A stretch of DNA of 64,000 nt from Metarhizium brunneum. Taxonomy: Eukaryota; Ascomycota; Sordariomycetes; Hypocreales; Clavicipitaceae. The translations under genes and the position numbers were made by a program. Under the pieces are notes generated by a model. The model had not been told where the DNA came from and made no database searches. It worked only from the letters and a program-made list of their open reading frames with translations. This document shows positions 1-12,756 of this stretch, in pieces. How positions within the stretch are numbered: position 1 is the first letter of the stretch; each line of letters starts with the position of its first letter. The DNA lies in assembly GCF_013426205.1 (NCBI RefSeq), contig NC_089424.1:1426001-1490000 (forward strand). Reading direction: 5' to 3'.

Positions 1-1318
1 CTGCGCAAATGCTGCATCTAAACTTTCTAGCGTAACGCACGAAAATGGAACAAAGTACTGAACGATACACTTCGTGCGAATCTTGGAGTAGATGGCTGGG
101 ACGTGGCTCTGCAGATAAACATCCAGGAGATAATCTGCCCGGGAACCCTCTAATATAGAGAGACAGTTCGAATATCGACCATTCACAAATAGGCTGATGG
201 CCTTTCGAATGTGCGGCTCATGCTCGAGAAATGTGCGAAAGTACAGGTTGTCCAATACTAGGTGCTGAAGTTCCTTCCGATCCATGGTAGCAAGGGCCAG
301 AAGGCCACCATAGACGGCGACGTCGTTAGGACTGGCGATATGGCTATATTCCGTTGGAGGTACGGTAGAATCTGTTCTCAAGAAGGCCTTTGCAGCATCT
401 TCAAAGCGATCCATGCCCAAAAGGGCAATTCCAGAGGCAATTCTTGTGTATGCCTGCGGTGCCCTTTCATCATCCTCGTTCTGCACAGCTGTGATTTTAC
501 CAACGTTGTTCAATACCATGGCATAATCGCGACGGTGGAGAGAGACGTTGGCGAGGTGCATGCCACAATCGACAATATGTTTGGTGGTGCTCACATCCTG
601 ACGCATCCTGGTATACGCCTCGGTGGCTTCATTGAGCCTTCCTATGCTTTCGAAATGTTTGCCAAGGTCCTCATTACCCATCTGAATAGTGATACCATGG
701 TTAGCTCTATGAATGCCAGTAATTTCCAAATGCTTGCTTGTTTGGGGGTACATGGGATGCGAACCCGGATGCTCTCTTTGATAAGATTGTTTCTGTATCC
801 TTTCAGCTCACCCTCGAGCCTTGCCGTCTCGGCCTTGTTCGCCATCTCCGTTCGTTCTATCCACGCATCGTCTCTCTGGGCTTCTGGATCATTTGGTGCC
901 ACTGTCCTTAAAGCATCCCACGCATCGCGATAACGGTTGACATCGTTTCCTGCCTTGGCCTCGACAACAGCAGCTTTCAGAGCCTCAACACAAAGCGCCG
1001 CGGAGCTCTGGCCGATTAGAAAGAGGCGATCGAAGCGAGTTCGGCCTAGCCAAGGTTAGCCCAGCACTGGTTGGGAGGCATGACCTTGAGGCACGGGATT
1101 GTTATGGTTGCTGTGCCCGGGCGCATCATACCGACATAATTTTGGATATAGAGTCCAAGGTCAAGCTTCGGCAAGTCTAGTAAGGAGAGTTGGAGGAGTT
1201 AGCGGCTTTAAGCACCAAGGATTTGGAAAGTCGAGGGAGCTCGAATACCAAGTACGACGACGCCACCCAAGTTGCTCTGCTTGGCAAGGTAGCCAAGAAC
1301 TTCGTCAGAAGCTGCCAT
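1..1318 (-). CDS. csn1: COP9 signalosome subunit 1 (CSN1), C-terminal part beyond the window; reading frame broken by one base
   Basis: CSN1 is a PCI-domain scaffold of the COP9 signalosome, which removes NEDD8 from cullins in nucleus and cytosol. Exons read on the minus strand: 1318-1249, 1176-1132, 1046-765 and 681 to past the edge. Start ATG at 1318 (MAASDEVLGY). Recognisable family blocks are PKLDLGLYIQNYVG, ELKGYRNNLIKESIR, MGNEDLGKH, SPNDVAVYGGL and IVQYFVPFSCVTLES. The first two introns have GCTAAC branch points and TAG acceptors; the third (682-764) has the weak donor GTTCGC but a good branch point and CAG. Joining exons 2 and 3 gives the expected GRTRFDRL, but a run of four T (A on the plus strand, 1020-1023) then shifts the frame; one T fewer would restore the family sequence. 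The remaining ~300 codons are clean, so this is a recent lesion or an assembly error in a homopolymer. The helical-repeat/PCI C-terminus lies outside. Confidence 0.85.
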
Positions 1319-1591
1319 GACGACTGAGGAAGCCAATACCGCGCCAGCTTGGAGCGTTGTTGACTTTAACGGTGGCGAGGTTGACGATGACAGGGCTGAA
1401 TGTCTAGACAATGGAGCATGAGCACGTGTGAGGCCTTGGAAATGTGTCGCACAGCTGTTCTGCAGCAGCACTCGAGGGGTCAAGTTCAAACGTCAGGTTG
1501 GCGTCAGCGTGCTTGGCGGAGAAACCCAAGCGCCCAAGCGCCCAAGCGCTCGCTGCCTGCAAGCACAGGCGCAGCACAGCTGTGGTCTGGT

Positions 1592-1785
1592 GGTGAATTG
1601 CTCGGCGGGCTCACTCGTTGTGCCCCCCCGCGATGTACTGTCTGGTATTTACTTCGCATACTATCCCCATATATAATTAAGTAATTTATACTAAAGTGAA
1701 TGTCCCTATTATAATGTATACTCTAATATATTATATTTTATTGTATATCAAGCCTGATAGCTAGGTACCTGGTGCGGCGTGAGCG
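1592..1785. mobile_element. Decayed copy of a short terminal-inverted-repeat element (MITE)
   Basis: The left end GGTGAATTGCTCGGCGGGCT at 1592-1611 is identical to the left end of the element at 19081. The AT-rich centre shares short words with it (GTATTTA, AATTTATA, AATATATTATA), and the right part shares GGTACCT and GCGTGAGC. The terminal inverted repeat at the right end is missing or eroded, so no target duplication can be defined. It lies about 270 bp upstream of the csn1 start codon. It has no coding capacity, so it would depend on a transposase elsewhere. Confidence 0.6.
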
Positions 1786-4700
1786 CACTATTCCCCATTG
1801 TGAGTTGTCAGCTCAGCACCGTCTTTCCAATGTGGGGCAATTCCATCAGTTGATCCCAGGCGCAGAGTCAAGCAGCTCGCTAAACCTTTGTGCTCCCGCG
1901 TTTGCCCGTTAGCATCATGTCCCTGGCCTCGATGTCGTTTCCGTACCGGCCACCCACTGAATTATACATAAATTTAGGCGTGAAATTACTGGTCCGACGC
2001 AAAGGTGCGGGCGGTGGCAAGCGGACTCTCAAAGCACGGGTTCGCTGCTACTCCAGCCCACCTGGGCATCCCTGCGATGCGTGTTATATTGGAGTAGGAA
2101 TGTTGTACAAAGTTAGTTACTACTAGGCAGGTACTAGGGGTTTTGAGACTTGGTCAACAACCTCGCTTACCATAGTACAAGGAAACGCTTGACTTGAATG
2201 ATATTAAATAAGAGCCTGCTTCTGCGCTCCAGCAAATGCACTCGCTAACTAACAATGCATACTGATATGGAACAGTAAATAGTGTTTGAGCTAACGCCCA
2301 TCCACTAGAGCCGCTCCCTCACTTCGATTCCAAGTTCCCGGCGGCTTGCAACAAGGCGACAGGGATGTCTCCTCGCCTCCAACTGGTTCAGCTTGGCGAT
2401 CTGTGGACATATCGAGTGCGTATGTACAGATGGGATAACGGCCATCCCGGGTTGACATGGCCGCTCCATGCGTTCAATGACTGGGTGGAACATGGAAAAG
2501 GCGGCTGATAGATAGAGGCGTCCTTTTTCTTTTTCTTTCCCGTCTAAATCTTCAAATTTCAGCTTCGGGACATCGGCCATGCTATCTCATTCCAGACAGG
2601 CGTGTATAAGACAGGAAATATGTAGCAACGCCCCTAGACATGCATGATGTGCAATGCCCGATCCCTCGTGCACACCCTTAAAGAGAGAAAAAACTCTTGG
2701 GCGAGTTCATGGCGCTTCCTGGCTATGGAAGACAGCGAGCCAGGAGGAGACGCGGCGCACAACGACGGGACGTCGACTATCGAACAGAATACGTCGCTTA
2801 AACAATTGTCGCGTCCTTTCAGTCGAACAGCACATGGCCGCCTCCTCATTTGGCTTTGGTACGGCAAGTGTGTGTATCCGCCATGTGTCCAAGTATTTGA
2901 GATGCCAGCGACATGCCATCCAGGCTGCCTGTTCTGGCAAGTGTTTCCCATCCGCCACCGTCGGCGATAGGAACCATCTGGGAGCGTCGTTGGACCAGAT
3001 CCGTCTTCTCGGCTCATACGGCAACTCTAGCTCCCTTTATGATAGAAAAGGCAGCTCGTCGGAGGCGTGCGTTGCCAAGCGGGGCCAATCTGATACATCC
3101 GCTGCGCCCTTACGCAGTACGGAGTCGTTTTCCTCATAAGAATTCAAAGGTTAGATTTCGAGGGCGCGTCAATGAGGCAGTGCAAAAAAGTGAGACAAGA
3201 GAAAAAACGGCCAGTGAGAAGAAGGAAGAGCGTCGCACCTGGGACGGTGAGGCGCTGCGTGTATTGATCTTATGTTTGAACGATCGGGACGAAGGTGCCG
3301 CGCTGCGCTGGCCCGGCGCCAACAGACTCGGGATTGCTTCGAGTCGTATGAGCCAGACGAACAAATGGTTGGGAGAACCAGATGATGAAATTGCCAACAC
3401 CCCTTCTTCTCCCTAACATGAGCCTCTAGAGCCCTGCCCTCGAAATCACAACGCTAGTATACGGGGAACGTGAGGGTTACGCAGTCTGCACTGCCAGACG
3501 CGGGACTGTATTGCAGCTTTGCAAGTGAGTATTTATTGATAATTAATGCCGGGAGTAGGGTCTTGGCGTGGACAAACCGTCATGTAATGATGCAACGAAT
3601 CAGCAAAACACACTGTTGCATTCATGGTTCTCGTTCTCTTTGTTTCAGACCATGGGACCGATGAAAAAACATGTCTTGTTGGCGTCGTAGTGACTGCAAT
3701 ACTAATTCAGTCCATTTATAGAGTCAGCAATGCTGCAGTCTGATGTGTGGCGCAAAGGCTCCGGTTTGTGCTATCTAAACCTCAACCTTAACCCAAAACC
3801 CAAACAAACCCGAGCCTTCATTTATTGTAGTTGCTGTTTTGGCCTTGGTTTATTGGCTGCTTGGGATCCTGCGCCCGATCCAGCTCTGTCGACCAACAAG
3901 TCGGAAACCTAACAAACCTTGAGGCGGCTCCATCCCTGTGCGTTGCCTGGTCTCAGAATGATTTCTTGCATGATACCTGTCACCTGTTCATGCGTTTTTC
4001 GGTATAGAGCACGAATTTGGCAATGAGAAACTGGTTTTTCCACGTAAGCGAGGAAGGAGAATGGTGAGGAGACCTGGCGGCGTCGCCAACTTGGCCATAG
4101 CCTGGCATCTGTCGAGAATCTTCTCGGCCATATTTCTCTGTCGCTGGTGTCTTACTCTAGAAACCCTTTTGCCACTCGTAGCTGGATCCAAGCCCACTCT
4201 GGAGCCTCTTGCGACCCGTTATAGCCGATAAAGGGTTCCGTATTTTGGCATCGAGCAAAGCTAGCGGCCTGACGAAAGCTCTGGTGCTGGAGACTTTGAC
4301 GCCACACAATCGACCAAGCCTGTTGATCTGTGCCATAGGCTAATCGCTCTCATGAGATAGCGCTATTTCTGTCGTATATCAATCCATATTCCTAACAGAA
4401 TATCTATATCGGTGGAAGTGTAAACAATAGCCTACGGGAAAGGATACCTCGTCTTGCTTCATAAACAAGATTGTCCTAGTCCTCCCGGCTCGCTTTGTCA
4501 GTGGTCCCTCCGTTAAACGCTGTGACTTGTGTTCTAGAGACTCTTGGACGGCACACCACGATCTGTGAATTGATGCCCCAACGTCGAGTACAGCTAGTGG
4601 CTAAAGTAGTATGCATGTTGGTCTGAGCCGTTTCTACACCCATAATGCTCCGAACTTTGATTATTTCTATTTTTCTGGGTCGGCGTGGCACTGATCCATT

Positions 4701-7180
4701 CGCGATCGAATTCTGTGGCTGCCCGAACTCCACGGGCCGTGATGGTTCGGAGTTCGATTGCTGCGACAGTCGTGCTCGCCGTGGTCATTCTGCATCTTTT
4801 TCAGGAGCTATGCATCTAGATATTGCGATGATGAAGTAGTTCTCCAGAAAGCGTCACACGGATGCCGTCTTGCAAGTTAATAAATTTGACTCGTAAGCTC
4901 TGAAGAGGATCAACCACTCTCTTGGAGTTGTTCTAATGGTAGGAAGTTGTGTCAGTTGACAAAGGAGTCAAACGTCCGGCACTTCTGGCTTCGCGGTAAC
5001 TGGACAGCTTCAAAGATTCATACTTGCTGGAACATGCAGCTCAATTCTATTAGCTTGATCAGAGTTTGTTGCCTCTTGTATAAGCAAATTGGCATGTCAG
5101 GGCACAAAGTACCCAGGTGTATATATGGTATCTTGGGCGGTTTCATTTCTCGAGTTAGGAGATGTTTGCGATGACCGAGTTGTTAGCGATTGACATGTCG
5201 GTCCATACATACATGTATTTCCTTTATTGAACATTGTAGCTCGGCATCTTTTCGCATGTGGAGCATCGTGCCGGATTGCAGAAGGCGGACCAGGCCAACC
5301 AGCCCAAACGCTATAGTGTGGTATTCCCATATTCCCGACATATCGTTTGTGTGATCCAAGGGGCCAGCAAACGTAGGAGCACGTCGGTACCGAACCGGGC
5401 AAGCCAGGTTTGCGTACGCGGTGGCGCCATTTGCTTCACCACCACGTCGCCCCTCGCACGAACACTTGACGTCTGATGTTGCGCACGGTCACCTTCCACA
5501 CGGTGGAAAGCCGAATTCTAGTCTTGGATAGCCGGCTAGAGAGATATGTTTGCTCGTCGCCAAATACACACTGATATACTGTAGTATGTTGTAGTATCGC
5601 GCGATGCCCACTACCTCGTTTGGTCCTTTGGGCCCTGGCGCCCAGAGGGGATAGATTCCGCTACTGAGGGCCAACGCCTAAATGTAAATTTGTGGTCATT
5701 AATAACTGACACAGGGCCCGGCCCCGGCTACTGATAGATGCAGAACGTTCGTTGGGAGCCTCACTTTCTTAATGCCGGCCTCTGCGAATGCCTGATCGGA
5801 GTAGTTTATCGGGAGTGGGCATTTGATTCCATACCGTGCGCCAACCGGAGTCCACCAACTTCACCACTGGAGATCCAAATGGTATTGCGGCATGGACACG
5901 GGGGGACGGAGTACACTAACCGTCTGTGGCTCCAGCATGCTCCATTTTCAGGCCAATCAATGTCCAACATTGCGGTTGACGATGTCCACTTGTCCAGGTA
6001 CGGTGACTTATTCCGATATTCAGTTTGTTCAGCAGGAAATACCTGACCAATGCTGCAGCTTGCTTATTGACGCTCGGTTCCTTTGTAGTCACCTGTGATG
6101 GATGGGACGAGAAGGGATAGCCTAACACGTTTCATTGTTAGCTAAGTAGCTGTCAATATCGATCCAAACATCTACGGAGTGGCAAGCTCCGTGGTCTTCG
6201 GTGCTGAGCCTTTTAAGTCGTAAACTTAGCCCTAGATCGTAACCCATTGCTTATCGCCGTCTATGCCAACTTGCGAGGATTTTTGTGCCCGTATTGTATT
6301 GTATTGCCAGCGAGTTGGTCAAAAGGCTGCTCCAGGTGGTTCCTTGAACTTCGCAAGCTGCGTGATTGCTCATTTATTGCCATAGGCATCTCTGCTAGTA
6401 CTACGATGGATCTTGGTCAAAACCCCTCCCACTTCACGGTGGCCCCGCTTGGTTCCGTTATTCCCACCAGGCACTGGGGTTTTCTGGGTGGTGTTCGGAT
6501 GTGTATGGATGCTCCGTTGTGGATTTGTTGGCACTGAGGACCCCGTTTTTTCGCAGGAACCAGTCGATGTCTTCTTGTACGAACCTGGGCCGCCGTGGAG
6601 TGGTCTCGGAGGCCACAGAGTATGTACGGAGTAGTGGTGGTAGGCTGGTGGCAGAAAGAAGTACATAATAATGCCTTTGGCCCTGTTGTCGAGACCCAAT
6701 TTGGCCTTCAAGGCCAACTACGGGCCCGAAACAGTACGCGTAGAACTATCCACTTTTGAGAAATGTTGCTGCCGCAGCGTCAGCTCGTGTCCGTGAGCTG
6801 CGCGAGGGAGTTAAGCCATGCGGAGTCAACGCACCTCCAGATCAATGGTACCATCCTCTCGTAGCGCTTCTGAAAACCCGCAATGGTGTGGTCTGTGATT
6901 AGTGACTAACTAATGACTAGGTGCAACGCCATCACCCGTGGATGTCAAGCAACCGTCCGGTCAACGGCTCATATTTGAGAGTAAATACCTGGACGTCTGT
7001 GTCAACCGGGCCTGTAATTTCGTAGAAAGGCGCGGAGTACAGTGGACGTACGTCGTATCGACAGAGGATCCGGCGTTATTCCCGCAGCCGCTCTCGAGGG
7101 CCTACAAAGTAGTACGTATGCAGGTTCAGGACGGCTGTCAGATCGATGCTTGCTTGCGTAAGTCGATGGTGAGCATTTGA
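1786..7180. other. Gene desert between csn1 and the zinc-cluster regulator
   Basis: No credible gene found on either strand. The longest frames (for example 2654-3139 plus and 2305-2580 minus) show no known motif, no convincing start context and no extension through plausible introns. It contains several copies of the dispersed TACGGAGTA-type word (5906, 6173, 6625) and GTAC-rich stretches. It could hold regulatory DNA, non-coding RNA or decayed transposons; the sequence alone does not decide. Confidence 0.5.
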
Positions 7181-7937
7181 CTCGTCGCTGGCTGCTCTGT
7201 GCTGGGGAACTGAGAGGCCGGGACTGGCTGAAGCTGATCGCTGCTGCCGTCGATTGCTCCTTCCCTCGCTCGCTCTCGGCCGCTCCCTCGGCCACTCACT
7301 CACCCACACTCAATCACTCCAGGCCCAGACAGACTCCCAGACACCACCATCCGCCCCCGAGTCGACCACTCGCGCACCCACGCTCCCTCCCAGGGCCCGC
7401 CTTCCGCAGTCCTCAGTCGCCAACCCGCCGCTGCACCCTCAATTCTCTTACGTCCTGTGCCGCCGAATCTGCTCGTTCTGCTCGCCTTGCCTACGCCTTA
7501 ACCTTCGTTATCCTTCGCGTCGCCGGCTGCGAACATTGAGCATCGAGGCTCACTGCGCCCATCTGATGGCCTAGATTGCCAGACACCGGGGCAATTGGGA
7601 CATGCGCTGCCTTTGGCTTCGCACCCCCGGATCTGCATCTTGGTCGCTCACCATCTTCACCCCTCCCAAAAGGGAGCACCATCGCCGACTGCCCTCTCCT
7701 AGCTCTAATTTGCGAACGGCGTCAACTTTGTCACTCTGTGATAGCCATACTTGCGGCCGTGCCACGCTCAACGCTTTGCGTCTTTGCATTGGGGGACGTT
7801 TCGTTGGTTTATTTGTCCCAGACTCTAGCGCATGATCCTTTCTTCCGAACCTCTCACATCCCGTCCGACGGCGACTCGTCTCAACACCCACGACCCGATA
7901 TCCGCTACCGTCCTCTCGAGTGATCACGACGCACATC
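7181..7937 (+). promoter_or_regulatory. Pyrimidine-rich promoter/5' leader of the zinc-cluster regulator gene
   Basis: A C/T-rich stretch (about 7254-7480, with repeated CTCGCTC, CACTCA and CCTCGG words) leads into the coding start at 7938. Such tracts are common in promoters and leaders of regulatory genes in filamentous ascomycetes. A GTG-initiated extension in frame at 7920 is possible on paper, but the ATG at 7938 is the natural start. Confidence 0.4.
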
Positions 7938-10900
7938 ATGGCGACGGAAATGGCTGAGGACGACGCCGGGGCGTTGTCTGTCGGTGACTGGCAAATTTCT
8001 GATGTCCCTTCCCCGGCCGACAGCTCCAAGTCCGACACCGAAGTGGATGAAAAGGCCGGTTCCGACCCAAATGCGCCTTCACAACCAATACAAAAGCGCC
8101 GGCGAGTTACTCGCGCTTGCGACGAATGCCGCCGTAAGAAGATTAAGTGTGACGGGAAACAACCATGCACCCACTGCTCCGTGTATAGCTACGGTAAGAT
8201 GCGATAATATCCTCCCGATATGTAGTGGGCGAGTATAGAGGGCCACTTGGCATGTATCGCACCAGATTTATTGGATTCGCTTTGCTAACAATGAGTTATT
8301 TTGTTGCCCCCGAAAAGAATGTACTTACGACAAGCCGTCAAACCGTCGAAGGAATCCTGCGCCACAATACATCGAAGCGTTGGAAAGCAGACTACAACGG
8401 GCGGAGACTCTACTACGAAAGTTTATGCCCGATGTCGATTTAGCCGACCCAAATCTGGACCCAGCCATTCAACAAGAGTTTCACAATCGTGAACAGGCAC
8501 GCGCAGGGGCTGGCAAAATGCGATCCGCGGCCGCTGCCGCACCCGACGCCGGAGATGCTAAGCTCATGACCATGATTGATTCAATAGGCCAGCTTGATTT
8601 GGATGACAAAGGTGGATGGGATTTTCATGGTACCTCCTCAGGTGCTGTCTTTTTGAAGAGAATGAAGGAACAGTTCCGCGGGCTTCTGGGTCCAGTTAGC
8701 AAGGCACCTTTCTTACCACGGGCCGAACGTGCGTCAGGCCTCAGTGCACTTGATACGCCTTCTCCGGCAGCTGGCGCATCTCCATTTTCGTCAATCTCTG
8801 CGTATCCTGAACTTCCGCCAAAGGATGTCGCCAGGAAGCTTTGCTATTACTCTTTGAGCTGCGCAACGTGTCTCGTTCGAATCATCCATATACCGACGTT
8901 TTATGAAAAATTCGAGCAGATCTATGACAGGCCAATCGAGAGTCTCAACCAGGAAGAAACTCATTTCTTGGGACTTGTTCATGCTGTCATTGCCTTGGGC
9001 TGCATGTACAACAACCTCGAGGACTCCAACCCAACCGCTGGAGGTTACAAGACGGCAATTGAAGAAGGGTAAGCTGAAATATATGTCTCTTTTATATATA
9101 CCTGCGCTTTAGACTTCGCAAAGCAAAAAGCTAATATTAATTGCTGTAGTCTCAAATATTATCGTGCTGCCAAAAGCCTGCTACAAGATCTTGCCGACTG
9201 CCGCGATATTGTTTCGCTTCAAGCCTTACTTTTTATGACTCTGTTTCTCCAAGCCACCTCTAATCTTAGTGCATGCTACTCTTTTGTGGGCATTGCTTTA
9301 CGCTCAGCATTGCGTATAGGCTTGCATCGGCACCTGGAGCACGAAAAGATTGGAGTGATTGAACAAGAAGTTCGCAAGCGAGTATTTTACGTCATTCGGC
9401 AGATGGACATCTACGTATCTACCATGCTTGGCTTCCCGCTCCTTCTTAATATCGACGATGTCGACCAGCCATTCCCGACCGAGGTTGATGACGAGTTCAT
9501 CACAGATACGGGCATCATGCCACCTCCTCTTGGCACACCTTCCTTCTTTGAAGCGTTCAATGCCCACACTCGCTTGATGGAGGTGCTTGGCAAGATTACC
9601 AAGTTTGTGTATCCCATGCATATGCAAGGCCAACCGGCTGGAAAAGGGGATAGCGGCACCACATCCTGTCTCATTAGTTACGGCCGCATCAAGGAAATTG
9701 AGGCCGATTTGCAAACCTGGTATGATAGACTGCCGGAGATGTGGCGACCGAGCCCAGATGGGCCGATAGAGGTTGTCCGGTGAGGAACATTCCTGTTTAA
9801 ATTCTATGAAGAGAAGAGACTTGGTCATACTAACTGGATTTTTGCAGTGTGAGGCATCTCTTACGTTTTGCCTATGCTCACGTTCAGCTCGTCTTATATC
9901 GACCTTTTCTTCATTATATTTCTCCTCGGCACAGTCACGGAACAAAAGTCGATGAATTATCATATGCATGCGCGGCTGCCGCCGTAAGCGTGTCACGCAA
10001 TATCGTACATATTGGGCTAGAGATTCGGAAGCAGCGCGTCCTCAGTGGGCCTTACTGGTTCATGCTTTACACCGAATTCTACGCCGTACTCTCTCTGGTA
10101 TTTTACGCTATTGAGAATCCCGACAAGCCTGGTTCTCAAGAAGTCTTGGCCGATGCTCATGCCGGGCGTCAAATGATCGCTGACCTGGCAGACAAAAGTC
10201 TCTCAGCTGATAGAGTGACCAAAGCATTAAAAGTTGGTAGAAACTGAATGAGCATGCGTATCGTATGGCATAGGTTACTGACAGAACTCTTCTAGGTACT
10301 TTTTGACCAACTTCCTGAAAGGCTGGAGCAAGCCCGTTTAGCAAGGCCTGCAGGCAATTCCAGGAAACGATCTGCTGCAGGATCCAAGTCTGGGTCGATA
10401 TCAACAACACACGCAGGCGCCAGCCGGACTATACCAGTGGCCAGAGCCGAAGATTTCATCCGAAGCCGCAGCGGCGGCCTCCCAGGGCCCTTTGGAGCAC
10501 CAAACTCTCGAGGCTCTGTTGATGGCAGTATGGGCCAATCATCGGACCCAAGCTTCCATGACATTCCCTTTTCAGGCAGTATGCATGATATTCTTCCTAT
10601 GGACTTATCATCCCGGACAACCCCGGACTCCACCAGCAATGCAAGCAGCACTCACCGACACAGGTTTCCATCGCAACCACTGAATGCCCATTCTATACAC
10701 AACCCTGTGAACAAACTGGACTCTCTCATGTTTCCGTCCGAGGACCCCTTCGCTTACCCCAACCAGCCCATGATGGAGCTTGGCTTTCAACCAAAGGCAG
10801 ATGCACCGGGAATCACCATGGCCGCCCCGAATGCATCATTCTTCTTCACTGGCTCCTTCGAGGAAATGGGTGATCAGATTCTGGGACAACCTCCGCCGTA

Positions 10901-11204
10901 CATGACTCCCCAACAACAGCACCATCCTATGGGAATGGCAGCGTCCATGTACGATCCGCACAATATGATGGCACTGCACTCTACTCAGCAGCAACAACAA
11001 CACAATAGGCAAATGCAACAACAAGCCATGCATCAACAGCAGCACCAGCAACAACAAGGCGGGGGGATATTCGCCAGCTTCCGCCGTGCCAGAGCGGACC
11101 GGCAACAAGAGAGACAGATCGAGCAAATGTTCACACAACAGGGTATGCAGGCAGATTGGGGGAGCTTTTTTGGTTCTGGGAGAGGTGGCTTCCAAGGAAT
11201 GTGA
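7938..11204 (+). CDS. Zn2Cys6 fungal-specific transcription factor
   Basis: Predicted 976-residue nuclear DNA-binding regulator. Exons: 7938-8193, 8318-9068, 9150-9779, 9848-10232, 10296-11204; all junctions keep frame. The zinc cluster has six cysteines at residues 61, 64, 71, 77, 80 and 87 (C-x2-C-x6-C-x5-C-x2-C-x6-C) after a basic RRRVTR. The first intron splits the cluster just before its last cysteine. A linker/coiled coil follows ([17 protein letters not shown]). The middle region (about 255-600) looks like the Fungal_trans regulatory domain ([35 protein letters not shown]). The C-terminus is rich in Gln, Met and His (about 890-960), a likely activation segment. The last intron needs the unusual donor GTTGGT. 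Target genes cannot be inferred: I do not recognise an ortholog with known function. No biosynthetic cluster lies beside it, so a pathway-specific role is not suggested. Confidence 0.9.
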
Positions 11205-12756
11205 TTGACTACCACCACATGATACCCATTTTCCTTTGATTTCGTGGTGTAAGGGCATGGAGCGACTGAGGCTCCCTTTTTTTTCTTTTGTGCGGAAAAT
11301 CTGTGCCTCATTTTTCTTTGCCTTTTTTTTTGGTCCTGATTGTTGTCTCTTTTCTACAGCGTGGCCATCTGTGTGGCGTAACGAGATCTGATTTTACATC
11401 TTATTCCCTTTTTGTTTTGTAATGTTGATTCTTGTGATGGCTTCATGGGAGTCGGCTTGAAGCCGCGGGACATGACCAAGTTCGGAAGCATTCACTATAA
11501 CGGCAGAATTGGACTGGCGCGTATGGGACATGCAAAGTGAGCGCATACATGAATTACACAGACTCAGACGGGACAGGGCGATTAAAACAATACATGTAGC
11601 TTGGGGTTGGGTTGGGCCCGTCGTTGGCGGTGGATAGATGAATGTCGTTAGTTGTTTGGGCGAAACTCTGGTTGGCGAGCGGGAGTATCTGGAGTAGAGG
11701 TTGACTTGTATATACATACTTACCTGGCGAAGCAAACAATTTACGGGGCACATGGAAGCTGCCAAGGCACTCCTTGTTTCTGTTATGATATAACGCGAGA
11801 TGTGTTTTTTTTTGTCTCCTTGCGCACCTTGGCCCTGACGCAGCCACTGCACCACCGTGAGGCGAGAATCGCATCCGGTCCCCATATGGGACTGAAAGAC
11901 GGAACAAAGCACCCTGGTTCAAGGACCAAGGCCACCTATGATGGTGGTGGCAAAGAGGTACAGGTTCATTGTGCCTCGTCAACGCCGAGCTCAGTCTCGC
12001 AAGGCGGACAGGCCGGGTGCCTGCAGAGATGGCAAGCTGGCCGAACAAGAGCAAAAGCAAAAGAGTAGCATTACAGTGGATGGGATTCGTTCTTGTGCAT
12101 CATCCAAAGTTCCCGTGGGTGGCAAGTTCGGAGTAGTTTGGCTGATATCCTGGGCGAATGCTGGTGCGATCGGCAAAGGTACACGGCCGAACCTTGGGGC
12201 ACGTCGGAGCCGACCTGACATTGGATATCAGATGATGAGCACATGCTATTGTGGCGTCGACTATATTTTGCCCCAGTATGTACATGTACCAATGGATCGG
12301 GCCAGTCGACGTGTGGTTGTTACCTACTAAGTACTGAGATGGCCTTGAATATACCGGGTTGAATGCTTGTGTTCTTGCTTGGTGTGCTCACCGTATGGAA
12401 GTGTCTCTGGTGGAATGCGAAACTGCGGAACATTGAAATGCCCACATGTAGAGTTAATTACGCAGGCCTTGGCTAACTGACCAACCCTAAAGCAGCGAGG
12501 CGTTCCGGGCTGAACGTAATGTTCGGCGGACAACCCCAGACCATCTCCCTTCATCACCTTCCATTCCAGGCAGACATCGAACCTGGATCGTGCATTGTCA
12601 GCAACGGAGGCTGGAAGCGGACTAGCAACCGGCTGCACGATAGACCGCCACAAAGGAGCTTCGAGCCAGCGTCGCACGCGGGGGCAAGGAGGAGAAGAAG
12701 CAAGCACTGAGTCGACCGACAGGTGTCCTGGGGCCTTGTTGGAACAGCATTACCTG
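11205..12756. other. 3' region of the zinc-cluster gene and upstream region of pepP
   Basis: T-rich tracts at 11275-11290 and 11320-11330 just past the stop codon fit a 3' untranslated region. Minus-strand frames at 11394-11912 and 11554-12060 lack motifs and conserved splice context. Nothing else recognised. Confidence 0.4.

Noticed and set aside
1084..1126. Continuation of csn1 exon 2 through MMRPGT
   Set aside because: Using the donor at 1131 (GTATGA) restores the family sequence at the next exon, whereas read-through does not.
2654..3139. 161-codon plus-strand frame in the left desert
   Set aside because: Non-standard start, no motif, overlapping frames of similar size on both strands.
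7920..7937. GTG-initiated N-terminal extension of the zinc-cluster protein
   Set aside because: Nuclear fungal genes start at ATG; the ATG at 7938 is in frame and adequate.
9304..9996. 230-codon minus-strand frame
   Set aside because: Antisense shadow of the zinc-cluster gene.
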